Origin: Dermabacter hominis NBRC 106157
GTDB lineage: Bacteria > Actinomycetota > Actinomycetes > Actinomycetales > Dermabacteraceae
DNA length: 64,000 nucleotides
Direction of reading: 5' to 3'
Assembly (NCBI RefSeq): GCF_001570785.1
Contig: NZ_BCSI01000001.1
Span: 496,001 to 560,000, forward strand
Each line of letters starts with the position of its first letter. The first letter of the stretch is position 1. Of this stretch, positions 46,886 to 56,889 are shown piece after piece. A model generated the notes under the pieces. That model saw only the letters and a program-made list of their open reading frames with translations. It was not told the DNA's origin and did no database searches. Made by a program: the position numbers and the translations under genes.

Positions 46886-47985
46886 TGAGCGGCCCGCCCG
46901 AACCAGTTGCCCGTGCTCGCGTAGCGGTGAACGCCGCCCTCGCCCCCCGGCTCGAGGAATGCGCCGATCGCTCCGACGGGGCGGGCCTTCTACCGCGCGT
47001 TCTCGTGGGGGTGAGCGGCGGCGCAGATTCGCTTGCCCTCGCCGCGACGACCCAGTGGGTCGCGTCACGGCTCGGACTCGAAGTCGAAGCGGTGCTCATC
47101 GACCACGGCCTATCAGAGCACTCCGCCTCGGTGTCTGAGCGGGCGGCGCTCCAGTGTGAGCGGCTCGGGCTTGCACGCTGCCACATTCGCCGGATCCACG
47201 TCGATACCGCCGGAGAAGGCGGACTTGAGAACGCGGCGAGGGTCGCCCGCCACGAAGCCTTCGCGGCTGCCCTCGAGGAGCGCCACGCGCTCGGGCTTCT
47301 CCTCGGGCACACCCTCGACGATCAAGCTGAGCAGGTGCTGCTCGGGCTTGCACGCGGAGCGGGGGCGCGCTCCCTCGCGGGGATTCCCCGCCAGCGAGGA
47401 GCACTCCTTCGCCCTTTCCTCGGGACGGGAAGGGACGAGAAGACGGGGCTGTGGCGGCGTGACACCCGGGCCGTGTGCGACGCCCTCGATCTCGACGTTT
47501 GGGACGATCCCATGAACGACGACGAGAAATACTTGCGGGTCGCGGCCCGTACGCGCGCCTTGCCGATGCTCGCCGACGTTCTCGGCGAGCACGTGGCCGC
47601 GAACCTCGTGCGGACCGCCGACCTTCTGCGAGACGATGCCGACTACCTCGACAAGGAAGCGGAAGAGGCCTATGAGGGCCTGCGTCGGAACCCCCCGAGT
47701 GCCACCCCCGGACTACTCGCGCTTGACGCTTATTCCCTGGCCCCGCTTGACCGAGCCCTGCGCACGCGCGTGCTGAAGCGCGCGATCGCCCATGCGAGCG
47801 CGCGTTCGGGCTCGAGTTCCGGGAAGTCGCTCCTTCGGCGTCAGATCCTTCACGTTGACTCCCTCGTTTCCGCCTATCGAGGCCAGGGCCCCATCCCCCT
47901 TCCGGGTAAGATCGAAGCGGTACGCGACGAAGGACTCATCGTTTTCCGGGCCCGAGACAGTCGCGTGCGCGATACATCAGGCTGA
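46885..47985 (+). CDS. tilS: tRNA(Ile)-lysidine synthase
   Basis: Makes lysidine at C34 of tRNA-Ile2 so it reads AUA, 366 aa. The PP-loop ATPase motif SGGADS is at 44-49; VLIDHGL, LGHTLDDQAEQVLLGLARGAGARSLAG and RPFL are typical. GTG start overlapping the dacB stop. The order dacB-tilS-hpt-ftsH is conserved in actinobacteria. Confidence 0.95.
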   Translation: MSGPPEPVARARVAVNAALAPRLEECADRSDGAGLLPRVLVGVSGGADSLALAATTQWVASRLGLEVEAVLIDHGLSEHSASVSERAALQCERLGLARCHIRRIHVDTAGEGGLENAARVARHEAFAAALEERHALGLLLGHTLDDQAEQVLLGLARGAGARSLAGIPRQRGALLRPFLGTGRDEKTGLWRRDTRAVCDALDLDVWDDPMNDDEKYLRVAARTRALPMLADVLGEHVAANLVRTADLLRDDADYLDKEAEEAYEGLRRNPPSATPGLLALDAYSLAPLDRALRTRVLKRAIAHASARSGSSSGKSLLRRQILHVDSLVSAYRGQGPIPLPGKIEAVRDEGLIVFRARDSRVRDTSG

Positions 47986-48028
47986 GGCCCCGTGACCTCG
48001 ATAACGCGACGCACCGGGAAGGACCCCC

Positions 48029-48574
48029 ATGACCATGGATGAGGACGTCGAGCGCATCCTGCTCGACGAGCAGACGATCCGCGAGCGGATCAGCGAACTC
48101 GCCGCAGAGATTGACCGCGACTACAAAGATGAGGCCCCGATTCTCGTTGGCGTGCTCAAGGGCGCAGTCATGGTCGTGGCCGATCTCGCGCGCGCCATCA
48201 CGCTTGACGTGGACATGGATTGGATGGCCGTGAGTTCTTACGGCAGCGGCACGAAATCTTCGGGTGTCGTGCGTATTCTCAAGGACCTGAGCGCTGATAT
48301 CACCAATCGCCATGTGCTCATCGTCGAGGACATCATCGACTCCGGCCTGACCCTGAGCTGGCTTCGCACCAACCTCCGCTCGCGCGGGCCAAAGAGCGTC
48401 GAAATCTGTACCCTCCTGCGCAAGCCGGAGGCGGTCAAGGTCGATATCGACGTGAAATACGTTGGTTTTGACATCCCAAACGAGTTCGTGATCGGTTACG
48501 GCCTCGACTATGCCGAGAAGTACCGCAACCTTCCCTACATTGGGATTCTCAAGCCAAGCGTCTACGCCGATTGA
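48029..48574 (+). CDS. hpt: Hypoxanthine phosphoribosyltransferase
   Basis: Purine salvage: hypoxanthine or guanine plus PRPP to IMP or GMP, 181 aa. The PRPP-binding signature [14 protein letters not shown] is at 96-109. [11 protein letters not shown] (flexible loop) and the base-binding [19 protein letters not shown] are in place. AAGGA precedes the ATG at 48029. It follows tilS by 43 bases and precedes ftsH by 119. Confidence 0.96.
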   Translation: MTMDEDVERILLDEQTIRERISELAAEIDRDYKDEAPILVGVLKGAVMVVADLARAITLDVDMDWMAVSSYGSGTKSSGVVRILKDLSADITNRHVLIVEDIIDSGLTLSWLRTNLRSRGPKSVEICTLLRKPEAVKVDIDVKYVGFDIPNEFVIGYGLDYAEKYRNLPYIGILKPSVYAD

Positions 48575-48581
48575 GAACATT

Positions 48582-48599
48582 GGGGCTTCTGACAGCCCC
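48582..48599 (+). other. Short hairpin between hpt and ftsH
   Basis: GGGGCT-N6-AGCCCC (6-bp arms) 8 bases after the hpt stop, without a T-run. It may be a weak terminator or processing site. The rest of the 119-base gap gives no clear promoter, and the ftsH ribosome site is weak. Confidence 0.4.
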
Positions 48600-48693
48600 T
48601 GTCCAGCGATTCGGGGTAGATTCGCGCTCATTCACCACACGCGCGCGGGGCGTTTGCTCCGCCCTCAAGAGAACGTAAGAATTAGCACCTCAC

Positions 48694-50727
48694 ATGGCAG
48701 AAAAAAAGAAATCCCCCGCCCGTAATCTGTGGCTGTGGAGCCTCGCGACTCTCGCGATCGTCCTTCTCGCCCTGAACTTTTTTGGACGCGGCGGTTTCCA
48801 GGACATCGACACCGAGCAGGGGCTTGAGCTCCTCAAAGGCAACACCGTTGAGCAAGCCGAAATCATCGACGGCAATCAACAGCGCGTCAACCTCGTGTTG
48901 ACGAAAGACTTTGAGGACAAAGGGAAGCGGGTAGCGTTTTCGTACGTCACCGACCGCGGCGATGACGTCGTCAAAGCGGTAAGCGAAGCGAAGCCGGCGA
49001 AGGGCTACACGGATAAGATCGCAACGCCATCGTGGTGGAGCCAGCTTCTGCTCACGTTCTTCCCGCTCCTCGTGATCCTTGGCCTCTTCTGGTTCTGGAT
49101 GATGAATGCCCAGGGTGGCGGGCGCGCCATGCAGTTCGGCAAGTCGAAGGCGAAGCTCTTCAACAAAGACATGCCGAAAGTGACGTTCGCGGATGTTGCG
49201 GGTGCTGACGAAGCGGTCGAGGAACTCGATGAAATCAAGCAGTTCCTCGTGAGCCCCGAGCGCTATCACGCCGTGGGCGCGAAGATTCCGAAGGGCGTCC
49301 TCCTCTACGGCCCTCCGGGCACGGGTAAGACCCTCCTCGCGAAGGCCGTTGCCGGTGAGGCAGGGGTTCCGTTCTACTCCATTTCGGGCTCCGACTTCGT
49401 GGAGATGTTCGTGGGCGTTGGTGCGAGCCGCGTGCGCGATTTGTTCAATACGGCGAAGGAAAACGCACCGGCGATCATCTTCATCGACGAGATCGACGCC
49501 GTGGGGCGCCACCGCGGAGCCGGTATGGGCGGCGGCCACGACGAGCGCGAGCAGACCCTCAACCAGATGCTCGTCGAGATGGACGGTTTCGAGGAGCACC
49601 AAAACGTCATCCTCATCGCCGCGACCAACCGCGTCGACATCCTCGATCCGGCACTACTTCGCCCGGGTCGTTTCGACCGCCAGATTGCGGTGGAAACTCC
49701 GGACCTCAAGGGTCGACGCAAGATCCTCGAGGTGCACGCGAAAGGCAAGCCTCTCGCTGCCGACGTCGATCTCGATAACATCGCGCGCCGTTCGATCGGC
49801 ATGAGCGGTGCCGATCTCGCCAACGTTCTCAATGAGGCTGCGCTTCTCACGGCTCGTTCGGGCAATCAGATCATCGACATGCGTGCACTCGACGAGGCGA
49901 TCGACCGAGTATCGATGGGCCCGCAGCGCTACTCGAAAGTCATGACCGAGCGCGAGCGCCAGATGACGGCCTACCACGAGGGTGGGCACGCACTCGTCGC
50001 CGCGGCACTCAACAACTCAGCACCCGTCACGAAGGTGACGATCCTGCCGCGCGGTCGCGCGGGCGGCTACACGATGGTGGTGCCGACGGCGGACCGCAAC
50101 TATCAAAGCCGCAACGAGCTACTCGACCGCCTCGCCTACGCAATGGGTGGCTACGCGGTCGAAGAGGGCATCTTCCACGATGTCACGACCGGCCCGAGCT
50201 CCGATCTCAAGAATGCGACGGGCATCGCCCGCGCGATGGTCACTGAACTCGGTATGAGCGGTGTCGTGGGCCAGGTGGCCCTGAGCAAGGGACAGGACGA
50301 GGTCTTCGTAGGCATGCAGCAGGGCCAGGGTCCCGGCTACAGCGAGGACACGGCTCGCCTTATTGATGAAGAGATCCGCCGCTTGCTCGACAACGCGCTC
50401 GATGAGGCCTGGAGCGTGATCAAGACCAACCGCCCCGTGCTCGATCATCTCGTCGAGGAACTCCTCGAGAAGGAGACTCTCGGTGAGAAGGAGCTCGCTG
50501 AAATCTTCAAGGACGTCACAAAGCGCCCGCCGCGCGAGGTGTGGCAGTCGAGCGAGGACCGCCCCGTGTTCAACGAGCCGCTCGCGGGTAGCGACCGCCC
50601 CGGCACGATCGGTAGCAGCGTTCCTGACGGTACCGAGAACCAGCAGGCTGGCGAGGAACTCGGCGGCACCCCTCCCGAGCTACCGCAACCGGGTGACGGT
50701 TCTCCGCACATCCCGGGTGCCGAGTAG
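48694..50727 (+). CDS. ftsH: ATP-dependent zinc metalloprotease FtsH
   Basis: Membrane-bound AAA+ protease for membrane and regulatory proteins, 677 aa. Two N-terminal spans (~11-30 and ~118-137) flank an extracytoplasmic domain. AAA+: Walker A GPPGTGKT (206-213), Walker [10 protein letters not shown] and SRH with RPGRFDR. The protease site is HEGGH (His428, Glu429, His432; the Gly form is common in actinobacteria), with the third zinc ligand Asp in SSDLKNAT. The C-terminal ~70 residues are Pro/Gly/Glu-rich and disordered. folE follows 24 bases downstream, starting the folate genes. Confidence 0.97.
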   Translation: MAEKKKSPARNLWLWSLATLAIVLLALNFFGRGGFQDIDTEQGLELLKGNTVEQAEIIDGNQQRVNLVLTKDFEDKGKRVAFSYVTDRGDDVVKAVSEAKPAKGYTDKIATPSWWSQLLLTFFPLLVILGLFWFWMMNAQGGGRAMQFGKSKAKLFNKDMPKVTFADVAGADEAVEELDEIKQFLVSPERYHAVGAKIPKGVLLYGPPGTGKTLLAKAVAGEAGVPFYSISGSDFVEMFVGVGASRVRDLFNTAKENAPAIIFIDEIDAVGRHRGAGMGGGHDEREQTLNQMLVEMDGFEEHQNVILIAATNRVDILDPALLRPGRFDRQIAVETPDLKGRRKILEVHAKGKPLAADVDLDNIARRSIGMSGADLANVLNEAALLTARSGNQIIDMRALDEAIDRVSMGPQRYSKVMTERERQMTAYHEGGHALVAAALNNSAPVTKVTILPRGRAGGYTMVVPTADRNYQSRNELLDRLAYAMGGYAVEEGIFHDVTTGPSSDLKNATGIARAMVTELGMSGVVGQVALSKGQDEVFVGMQQGQGPGYSEDTARLIDEEIRRLLDNALDEAWSVIKTNRPVLDHLVEELLEKETLGEKELAEIFKDVTKRPPREVWQSSEDRPVFNEPLAGSDRPGTIGSSVPDGTENQQAGEELGGTPPELPQPGDGSPHIPGAE

Positions 50728-50751
50728 CGAGCCCGGGAAAAGAAAGTAGAG

Positions 50752-51357
50752 ATGATGAGCGAGAGTCACAACGCGGTGGGTAGCATCGATCACGCGAGGA
50801 TCGAACACGCCGTTCGTGAGATCCTCGAGGCGATTGGTGAGGACCCAAGCCGCGACGGGCTTGTGGATACTCCCCGTCGCGTCGCCCGCATGTACGCGGA
50901 GGTTTTTCGCGGCCTCCACGAGGATCCCCGCGTCCACATGCAGACGAAGTTTGAGGTCGAGCATCGCGAGCTCGTTCTTGTGCGCGATATCCGCTTCTAT
51001 TCCATGTGCGAGCATCACCTCGTGCCTTTCTTCGGCCGCGCCCACGTGGGGTACGTTCCCGGCAAGGACGGAACTGTCGCGGGGCTGTCCAAGTTCGCAA
51101 GGCTTGTCGAGGGATACGCGGCGCGGCCCCAGGTGCAGGAGCGGCTCACCAGCCAGATCGCCGATGCGATCCACGAGGAGCTCCAGGCGCACGGCACGAT
51201 TGTTGTTCTTCAGGCCGAGCACCTGTGCATGGCGATGCGTGGCGTGAAGTCTCCGAATGCGGAGACCGTGACGAGTGCCGTGCGTGGTTCCCTGCAATCG
51301 AACGCGGCCACGCGTTCGGAGGCGATGAGCCTCATTCTTACGGGTCTGCACCACTGA
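50752..51357 (+). CDS. folE: GTP cyclohydrolase I
   Basis: First step of folate synthesis: GTP to 7,8-dihydroneopterin triphosphate, 201 aa. Zinc ligands are Cys86 and His89 in [10 protein letters not shown] and Cys159 in [24 protein letters not shown] and [23 protein letters not shown]-like sequence (here [13 protein letters not shown]) are conserved. Starts at ATG 50752 or the adjacent ATG 50755. First of folE-folP-folBK. Confidence 0.97.
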   Translation: MMSESHNAVGSIDHARIEHAVREILEAIGEDPSRDGLVDTPRRVARMYAEVFRGLHEDPRVHMQTKFEVEHRELVLVRDIRFYSMCEHHLVPFFGRAHVGYVPGKDGTVAGLSKFARLVEGYAARPQVQERLTSQIADAIHEELQAHGTIVVLQAEHLCMAMRGVKSPNAETVTSAVRGSLQSNAATRSEAMSLILTGLHH

Positions 51358-51397
51358 GATTGGCGATGTCGCCCACCGAGGCGAGAAAGGGCATCAC

Positions 51398-52348
51398 ATG
51401 AGCAAAGTGCGATCGGTTTTGGACTTCTCTAGCGCTCCCGCTTGGCGGCATGTGAAAGGCCTGCCCTCCTCGCTCACGTGCGAGCGGACGCTCGTCATGG
51501 GGGTGCTCAACGTGACCCCGGATTCGTTTTCCGACGGTGGCCGGCACAACCAGTTTGAGGATGCGATCGTCCATGCCGAGCGCCTGGTGAGCGAGGGCGC
51601 GGACATCATCGATGTCGGGGGTGAATCGACGCGTCCGGGGGGAAGTCGCGTGAGTGAAGAAGAGGAGCTTCGCCGCACGGTGCGCGTTGTTGAGGCCCTT
51701 GCACAGCGCGGCATGTGCGTGAGTATCGATACGATGCGCGCTTCGGTTGCGCGTGCCGCGGTCGAAGCGGGCGCGCTCATCGTCAACGACGTGTCGGCTG
51801 GACTCGCTGATCCCGCCATGTTCTCCACGGTCGCCGGCCTCACGACCCATCTCGGTACCGCCCCCGTCTATATCGCGATGCATTGGCGCGGCCACTCTCA
51901 GGAGGCAATGTCTCGCACAGGCTACGAGGCCATTGGCACAGACGTCGCGCGCGAATTAGGCGAGCAAATCGACAGGGCGGTGAGCGCGGGCATTGCCCGT
52001 GAAAGTATCGTCGCAGATCCCGGCTTCGGTTTTTCGAAGACCGGCGAGGACAACTGGGATCTCTATGACCAGATCGGTGAGGTCGAGGCACTCGAGCTCC
52101 CACTTCTCATCGGCGTGAGCCGCAAACGCTTTGTGAGCGCTCTCGATGTTGATCGGGACGCCGGCACGGCGGCGTTGAGTGGCCTTGCGCAGCTTCGCCG
52201 CTCGTGGGCGGTGCGCGTCCACGACGTCGCCTCGAGCGTCGCGAACATCCGCGTCATGCAGCGACTGATGGCGGGTCCTGATGGGCGCGATATGGGGCTC
52301 GGCGCAGGCTTTGCGGACCGCAACTATGAAAGCGGTGCTCGAGCATGA
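51398..52348 (+). CDS. folP: Dihydropteroate synthase
   Basis: Joins para-aminobenzoate to the pterin pyrophosphate; sulfonamide target; 316 aa. VMGVLNVTPDSFSDGG, GADIIDVGGESTRPG, SIDTMRASVARAA and DPGFGFSKTGEDNW are the family motifs. AAAGGG precedes the ATG at 51398. About 25 residues precede the usual start of the barrel. The stop overlaps folB-folK by 4 bases (ATGA), so translation is coupled. Confidence 0.97.
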   Translation: MSKVRSVLDFSSAPAWRHVKGLPSSLTCERTLVMGVLNVTPDSFSDGGRHNQFEDAIVHAERLVSEGADIIDVGGESTRPGGSRVSEEEELRRTVRVVEALAQRGMCVSIDTMRASVARAAVEAGALIVNDVSAGLADPAMFSTVAGLTTHLGTAPVYIAMHWRGHSQEAMSRTGYEAIGTDVARELGEQIDRAVSAGIARESIVADPGFGFSKTGEDNWDLYDQIGEVEALELPLLIGVSRKRFVSALDVDRDAGTAALSGLAQLRRSWAVRVHDVASSVANIRVMQRLMAGPDGRDMGLGAGFADRNYESGARA

Positions 52349-53271
52349 CGTGGAGTGATATTGCCTTTTCTGTACCCGCGCCGCTATCCCACGTCGCGGT
52401 CGACGGCGTGCGCGTACACGGCAAGCACGGCGTTTTCGAGAGTGAAAAAGCGCAGGGTCACGACTTTCTCATCGATGTCGATATGCGTGTCGACACGCGC
52501 TCGGCGGGGCGGGATGACGCGCTCGAGCGCAGCGTGAGTTACGCGGACGCCGCGGCAATCGCCGAGGAAGTCGTCGCGGGGCGAAGCGTCGACCTGATCG
52601 AAACTCTCGCCGAGCGCATCGCTCAGTGCGTACTTGAGCGGCATCTCCTCGTGCGCGAAGTGAGCGTGAGCGTCCACAAGCCCACCGCGCCGATTCCGCA
52701 GCCGTTCACCGACGCACGCGTTCGTCTCACGAGGCGCGCGGCACCCGTGAGCGCCTTTATCGCGCTCGGCTCAAATCTTGGCGATAGCGAGGACTTCCTC
52801 GCCGGCGCTCTCGCGGCACTTGCGCGGATCCCCGAGACCCGTCTCATCGCCGCGAGCCGCGTTTTTGAAACCGATCCCGTAAGCGATATTGATCAGGACG
52901 TGTACCTCAACGCCGCCGCGCTCCTTGAGACATCGCTCAGTCCGTGGCAGCTTCTCGACTCACTTCACGAGATCGAGAATGCTGCAAGGCGCACCCGCAC
53001 CCTTCGGTGGGGGCCGCGCACCCTCGACCTCGACCTCATTTCCTGGGGACAGCTCACGTGCGACGATGAGCGACTCACGCTTCCGCATCCGCGAGCACAC
53101 GAACGCGCCTTTGTTCTCGCACCGATGCTTGACATCGACCCCGAGTGGAGTTTCCCCGATGGCCGGCAAGCGTCGGACCTCGTGAAGGTCGCCCCTGACC
53201 GTGCGGGGCTGCGCCCCGGTCCCCGCGTTGCTGGTTTCGCGAGCGAGGCTCGCCCACGCAAGGGCGTGTGA
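52345..53271 (+). CDS. folBK: Dihydroneopterin aldolase / HPPK fusion (FolB-FolK)
   Basis: Bifunctional folate enzyme, 308 aa. Residues ~15-130 are FolB (VDGVRVHGKHGVFESEKAQGH, VSYADAAAIAE, SVSVHKPTAPI). Residues ~135-295 are FolK: FIALGSNLGDSEDFL and the signature RWGPRTLDLDLI. The fused form gives aldolase and pyrophosphokinase steps in one chain, just ahead of FolP in the pathway. It overlaps folP by 4 bases and DUF3180 by 1. The last ~20 residues are a basic tail outside the HPPK fold. Confidence 0.95.
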   Translation: MTWSDIAFSVPAPLSHVAVDGVRVHGKHGVFESEKAQGHDFLIDVDMRVDTRSAGRDDALERSVSYADAAAIAEEVVAGRSVDLIETLAERIAQCVLERHLLVREVSVSVHKPTAPIPQPFTDARVRLTRRAAPVSAFIALGSNLGDSEDFLAGALAALARIPETRLIAASRVFETDPVSDIDQDVYLNAAALLETSLSPWQLLDSLHEIENAARRTRTLRWGPRTLDLDLISWGQLTCDDERLTLPHPRAHERAFVLAPMLDIDPEWSFPDGRQASDLVKVAPDRAGLRPGPRVAGFASEARPRKGV

Positions 53272-53786
53272 TGTCAAAAACTCCTGCGCTCCGACTTGTA
53301 GGAATAGCCCTCGTGGCAGGCCTAGCGGGCCACGGGCTGTCTCTCGCGTTCGCCTCGCGAGGTGCCCCGGTCCCCGTTGCCGGCATCATGCCGGGAATGG
53401 TGTTCCTGGTTCTTTCCGCCGTCGTTCTTGCCCTGGGGCTTCGCGTGAAGAGATATCTCGATGAATCCCGTGAGCGCGCGCGAACTCACCCGCTCACGCC
53501 GCGCAAGCACCAGCTTGACATGGTTGTTGCCTATCAGATTCTCATCGCCGCGCGTGCCGCGGCCTACACGGGGGCAATTGGTGCAGGCTTTTACGCGGGT
53601 ATGTGCGCGTTTCTCGCGACATCCGGGGGCGGGACGCTTTCCGGCGCGATTCTTCCACTCGGATTCGACGCGCTTAGCGCGCTCATCCTCGCGGTGATCG
53701 GGCTTATCGTAGAACGGTGGGGGACTCTGCCGCCTACCGACTCCGGGTCCGTGGGCCGCGCGGGTGAGAGCGCAGGCTCCCTTTGA
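53271..53786 (+). CDS. DUF3180 membrane protein
   Basis: 171 aa with four hydrophobic spans (~8-28, ~37-57, ~84-115, ~124-145) and a polar loop ERARTHPLTPRKHQLDMVVAYQ between spans 2 and 3. This layout and its place right after folK are the mark of DUF3180, an actinobacterial family of unknown function. The ATG at 53271 overlaps the folBK stop (TGATG), so the gene is translationally coupled. Confidence 0.85.
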   Translation: MSKTPALRLVGIALVAGLAGHGLSLAFASRGAPVPVAGIMPGMVFLVLSAVVLALGLRVKRYLDESRERARTHPLTPRKHQLDMVVAYQILIAARAAAYTGAIGAGFYAGMCAFLATSGGGTLSGAILPLGFDALSALILAVIGLIVERWGTLPPTDSGSVGRAGESAGSL

Positions 53787-53819
53787 AGCCCCCGCAGCCG
53801 CTGTGCTAGAAAGATTCTC

Positions 53820-54380
53820 ATGAGTAACTCAGTAGTTCCGATGCCGACTCTCGAGGCGGCCGACATCGAGCGCACGATGCTCGACGAGCCTTTTTCCGCA
53901 ACCGATCCGCGTACGGCACGCGTGTCGCCAAAGCTCGTGAAGGCGCGTTTTCTCGGCAACCTCGCCTGGTGGGTGCTCATGATTGCGGCGTGCATCGCGC
54001 TCCACATTGTCACGGCCGTGTTGTCATGGCCGTGGTGGGTGCACCTGTGCACCATCCCCGTGTACCTCCTCGTGGCCCAGTCGATCGTGTTCACCCCTCG
54101 CCGCGCACGCGCTCTTGGCTACCTCACTCGCGACAACGACATCGTGTTTCGCAGCGGCATTATGTTCCGCTCAGTCACGATCGTTCCCTACGGCCGCATC
54201 CAGGACATCAACATCGACGAAGGCCCCATCGAGCGCGCGTACGGGCTTTCGACCATCACGCTGAAAACCGCGGGAGGCTCGATCTCGGACCTCTCGATTC
54301 CGGGCCTCGAGCGCAAGGAGGCCGAGCGCATTCGCGACCTCGTGACTCGCGAGGCAAGTGAAAAGATGGCGGCGCTGTGA
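53820..54380 (+). CDS. Membrane protein with bacterial PH domain (YdbS-like)
   Basis: 186 aa. Two close hydrophobic spans (~45-65 and ~69-88) are followed by one bPH2 (DUF304) domain: VFRSGIMFRSVTIVPYGRIQDINIDEGPIERAYGLSTITLKTAGG. YdbS/YdbT pairs are membrane proteins of unknown role. AGAAAG lies upstream of the ATG at 53820. It overlaps the next gene by 4 bases, so the two probably form a complex. Confidence 0.85.
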   Translation: MSNSVVPMPTLEAADIERTMLDEPFSATDPRTARVSPKLVKARFLGNLAWWVLMIAACIALHIVTAVLSWPWWVHLCTIPVYLLVAQSIVFTPRRARALGYLTRDNDIVFRSGIMFRSVTIVPYGRIQDINIDEGPIERAYGLSTITLKTAGGSISDLSIPGLERKEAERIRDLVTREASEKMAAL

Positions 54381-55999
54381 CCGAACAGTCTCCCGCTCTC
54401 GCCAATGACCCACCGGAGTCCGCATACTCGAGGTTCCACCCTCTCACGCCGCTCGTCATGGGCTGGAAATTCGTCACGGCGATCGTGGCGATCGTCGGTT
54501 TTCAAAACTACGAGCTCATCGAGGACCTCGCCAAGCACGGAGTCGTGAACGCCGATAATCTACGGCTCTTCGGGCTCGGCGCCCTTGGCATCATCCTCGT
54601 GGCGATTGTTACCGGCGCGCTCCCGTGGTGGATCACGACGTATGCGGTGACGGAACACGGCGTTTTCGTGCGTGAAAAATTCTTGAGCACGAAACGCAGA
54701 ATTGCCCCGCGTGAGCGCATCGACTCGGTATCTGTTGAACGGCCTTTCATGGCGCGGCTTGTGGGGCTCTCCAAGGTGCGCATCGAGCTTGCAGGCGCGG
54801 GCGAGTCCCACGTGGACCTTCAATACCTAGGTAGGGCGAAGGCCGAAGAAATCCACTCGACGATACTCGAGCTCGCCCGCGGGGATGTGCCGCCTCATGG
54901 GCGTGTGGCGGCGAACCCCGCACCCGGTGAGACCGCGCCTGAGGCTTCCGAAAACGCGGTGCCAGGCGAAGTGGGCGAAGGCGCACCGAGCATCGTAGAA
55001 CGCGCCGAGTCTGTTGCCTATGACTCGGATTCCAATGGCGAACTGCTGGCGCGGATCCCGACCTCGCGCATCCTTCACTCGCTCGTGCTTGATATTTCGC
55101 TCATGATCTGGCTCGCGTTCTCGATCGTCATGACGGCGATCTGGCTTATCGCGTCCTTTGCAAGTGGCGAGTTTTCGCTCTCGGCAGCATCGCTCTTCAC
55201 GCTGGTTCCCGCGCTGCTTGCGGCTCCTCGAATGATTTTCTCGCGCGTCGACTCCGGCTGGGGCTTCACCTCACGCGCGACCGAGACGGGTCTGCGTGCG
55301 CGGCGAGGACTTTTGAACTCGCGCAGCGATAACCTCACAGCCTCGAAGCTTCAAGAGGTAGAGATTTCGCAGCCGCTCCTGTGGCGTTCACGCGGTTGGT
55401 GCGACGTGACCGCGAAAACCGCGGGCATGGAGGAACTCGAGTCCGTGACGGAAGGCTCCGGCCGTATTCTTCCCGTGGGAACCGCCTCCGAACTCGAAGC
55501 GACGCTCTCGCATCTCATGCCGCCGACGGGCGATCTCATCGTGCACCCCGCGATGCATGACGGGGCTGAGGCGCCGAGCCCCGCTGTGCTGGGCACGAGC
55601 GACACGGCCCTGCTCCAGGGTTTTCTCGCGGCGCCGCAATCGCAGCTGCCCGGCGCGCGGCCCTTCCACTGGTCGAACCCGATCAGCCGGCGCACCCACG
55701 TGTACGCGCTCACCCGTCACGCGCTTCTTGGGCGCAAGGGGTGGCTTACTCGCACCGTCGCCGTGATCCCTCGCGACCGCATCCAGGGGGTTGAACTTTC
55801 GCAAGGACCAATCTCTCGGCGCATAGGCTGCGCTGATCTGTCAATCGCCTATGCGGGCGGGTCTTTCGAGATTCACGATATCCCCGTTGCTGATGCGGCA
55901 GCTCTGTGCGCGACCCTCGGCGCGGACGCAGGACTGTCACGCCGCTTTAGCGCGCGTGAAAGCTGGCTTCAGCCGCGATTGTTGGGCGGAACGGCGTGA
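54377..55999 (+). CDS. Membrane protein with multiple bacterial PH domains (YdbT-like)
   Basis: 540 aa. Two spans (~29-46, ~57-80), first bPH2 domain (~82-165, HGVFVREKFLSTKRRIAPRERIDSVSVERPFMARL), a polar linker with Pro/Glu, two more spans (~230-275), second bPH2 (~280-370) and a third (~430-530, LLGRKGWLTRTVAVIPRDRIQGVEL). This is the YdbT pattern. It overlaps the preceding YdbS-like gene and the following DUF2520 gene by 4 bases each. Confidence 0.85.
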   Translation: MTEQSPALANDPPESAYSRFHPLTPLVMGWKFVTAIVAIVGFQNYELIEDLAKHGVVNADNLRLFGLGALGIILVAIVTGALPWWITTYAVTEHGVFVREKFLSTKRRIAPRERIDSVSVERPFMARLVGLSKVRIELAGAGESHVDLQYLGRAKAEEIHSTILELARGDVPPHGRVAANPAPGETAPEASENAVPGEVGEGAPSIVERAESVAYDSDSNGELLARIPTSRILHSLVLDISLMIWLAFSIVMTAIWLIASFASGEFSLSAASLFTLVPALLAAPRMIFSRVDSGWGFTSRATETGLRARRGLLNSRSDNLTASKLQEVEISQPLLWRSRGWCDVTAKTAGMEELESVTEGSGRILPVGTASELEATLSHLMPPTGDLIVHPAMHDGAEAPSPAVLGTSDTALLQGFLAAPQSQLPGARPFHWSNPISRRTHVYALTRHALLGRKGWLTRTVAVIPRDRIQGVELSQGPISRRIGCADLSIAYAGGSFEIHDIPVADAAALCATLGADAGLSRRFSARESWLQPRLLGGTA

Positions 56000-56889
56000 G
56001 CCCTGCGGAGCCTGCACGCATGGGCGTCGGCATCGTTTCCGCGGGGCGCGTGGGCGCGGTGCTCGGCAACGCGCTTCGTGCGGCGGGGCACCAAGTCACG
56101 GGCGTGGTGGCACGGTCCGACGCCTCCCGGGAGCGCGCCGAGGTTCTCCTTCCCGGTGCGCCCCTCCTGGAACCCGAAGAGGTTGTGGAGCGCAGCGAGC
56201 TCGTCATCCTCGCCGTTCCCGACGACGACCTCGCCCCACTCGCGGCGAGCCTCGCGCAGCGCGGGGTCGTCCCGGGGGCGCAGATCATCGCGCACACCTC
56301 CGGCCGCTACGGGATAGACGTTCTTCGGCCCCTCGAAGAGGCGGGGGCGATCACCCTCGCGCTCCACCCGGCGATGACGTTCACGGGAACCTCGCTTGAT
56401 CTTGGCAGACTCGTGGGCTGCCCATGGGCGATTACGGCCCGGCCGATGTTCGCGCCAATTGCGAAAGCGCTCGTGCTTGAACTTGACGGAATAAGCGTCG
56501 ATATCGCGGAAGGGGACCGCGCGGCCTACCACGCGGCACTCGCGCACGGGTCGAACCATCTCGTCGTGCTCGTGAGTCAGGTGCTTGCGATCCTCGATTC
56601 GATCGGTGTCGAAGACCCTTCCCTGCTCGTGAGCCCCCTCCTTCAGGCGAGTCTCGAGGAGGTGCTTCGGCGTGGACCCGGCGCGCTCACGGGGCCCGTG
56701 CAGCGCGGTGATGCGGGAACCGTCGGAAACCATATTGCAGCACTTACTGAGCTGGACCTTGGCTCCACCTTGCCCACGTACCGAGCCCTCGCGCGTGCCG
56801 CGCTCGACATCGCGCCGATCAGCGATGCGGATAAAGCGGCATTAGAATTGCTTCTTGCACGCGATCACGAGACGAGGCAGGAGACATGA
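55996..56889 (+). CDS. Rossmann-fold DUF2520 protein, possible ketopantoate-reductase-like enzyme
   Basis: 297 aa. N-terminal NAD(P)-binding fold: MGVGIVSAGRVGAVLGNALRAAGH with GxxSxGxVG in place of the usual GxGxxG, and ELVILAVPDDDLAPLA. The middle HPAMTFTG and C-terminal helical DUF2520 domain (AYHAALAHGSNHLVVLVSQV, GALTGPVQRGD) follow the 6-phosphogluconate-dehydrogenase-like plan. The substrate is not established. It overlaps panC by 4 bases, and a dedicated PanE is not in the window, so ketopantoate reduction is a reasonable hypothesis. Confidence 0.85.
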   Translation: MSPAEPARMGVGIVSAGRVGAVLGNALRAAGHQVTGVVARSDASRERAEVLLPGAPLLEPEEVVERSELVILAVPDDDLAPLAASLAQRGVVPGAQIIAHTSGRYGIDVLRPLEEAGAITLALHPAMTFTGTSLDLGRLVGCPWAITARPMFAPIAKALVLELDGISVDIAEGDRAAYHAALAHGSNHLVVLVSQVLAILDSIGVEDPSLLVSPLLQASLEEVLRRGPGALTGPVQRGDAGTVGNHIAALTELDLGSTLPTYRALARAALDIAPISDADKAALELLLARDHETRQET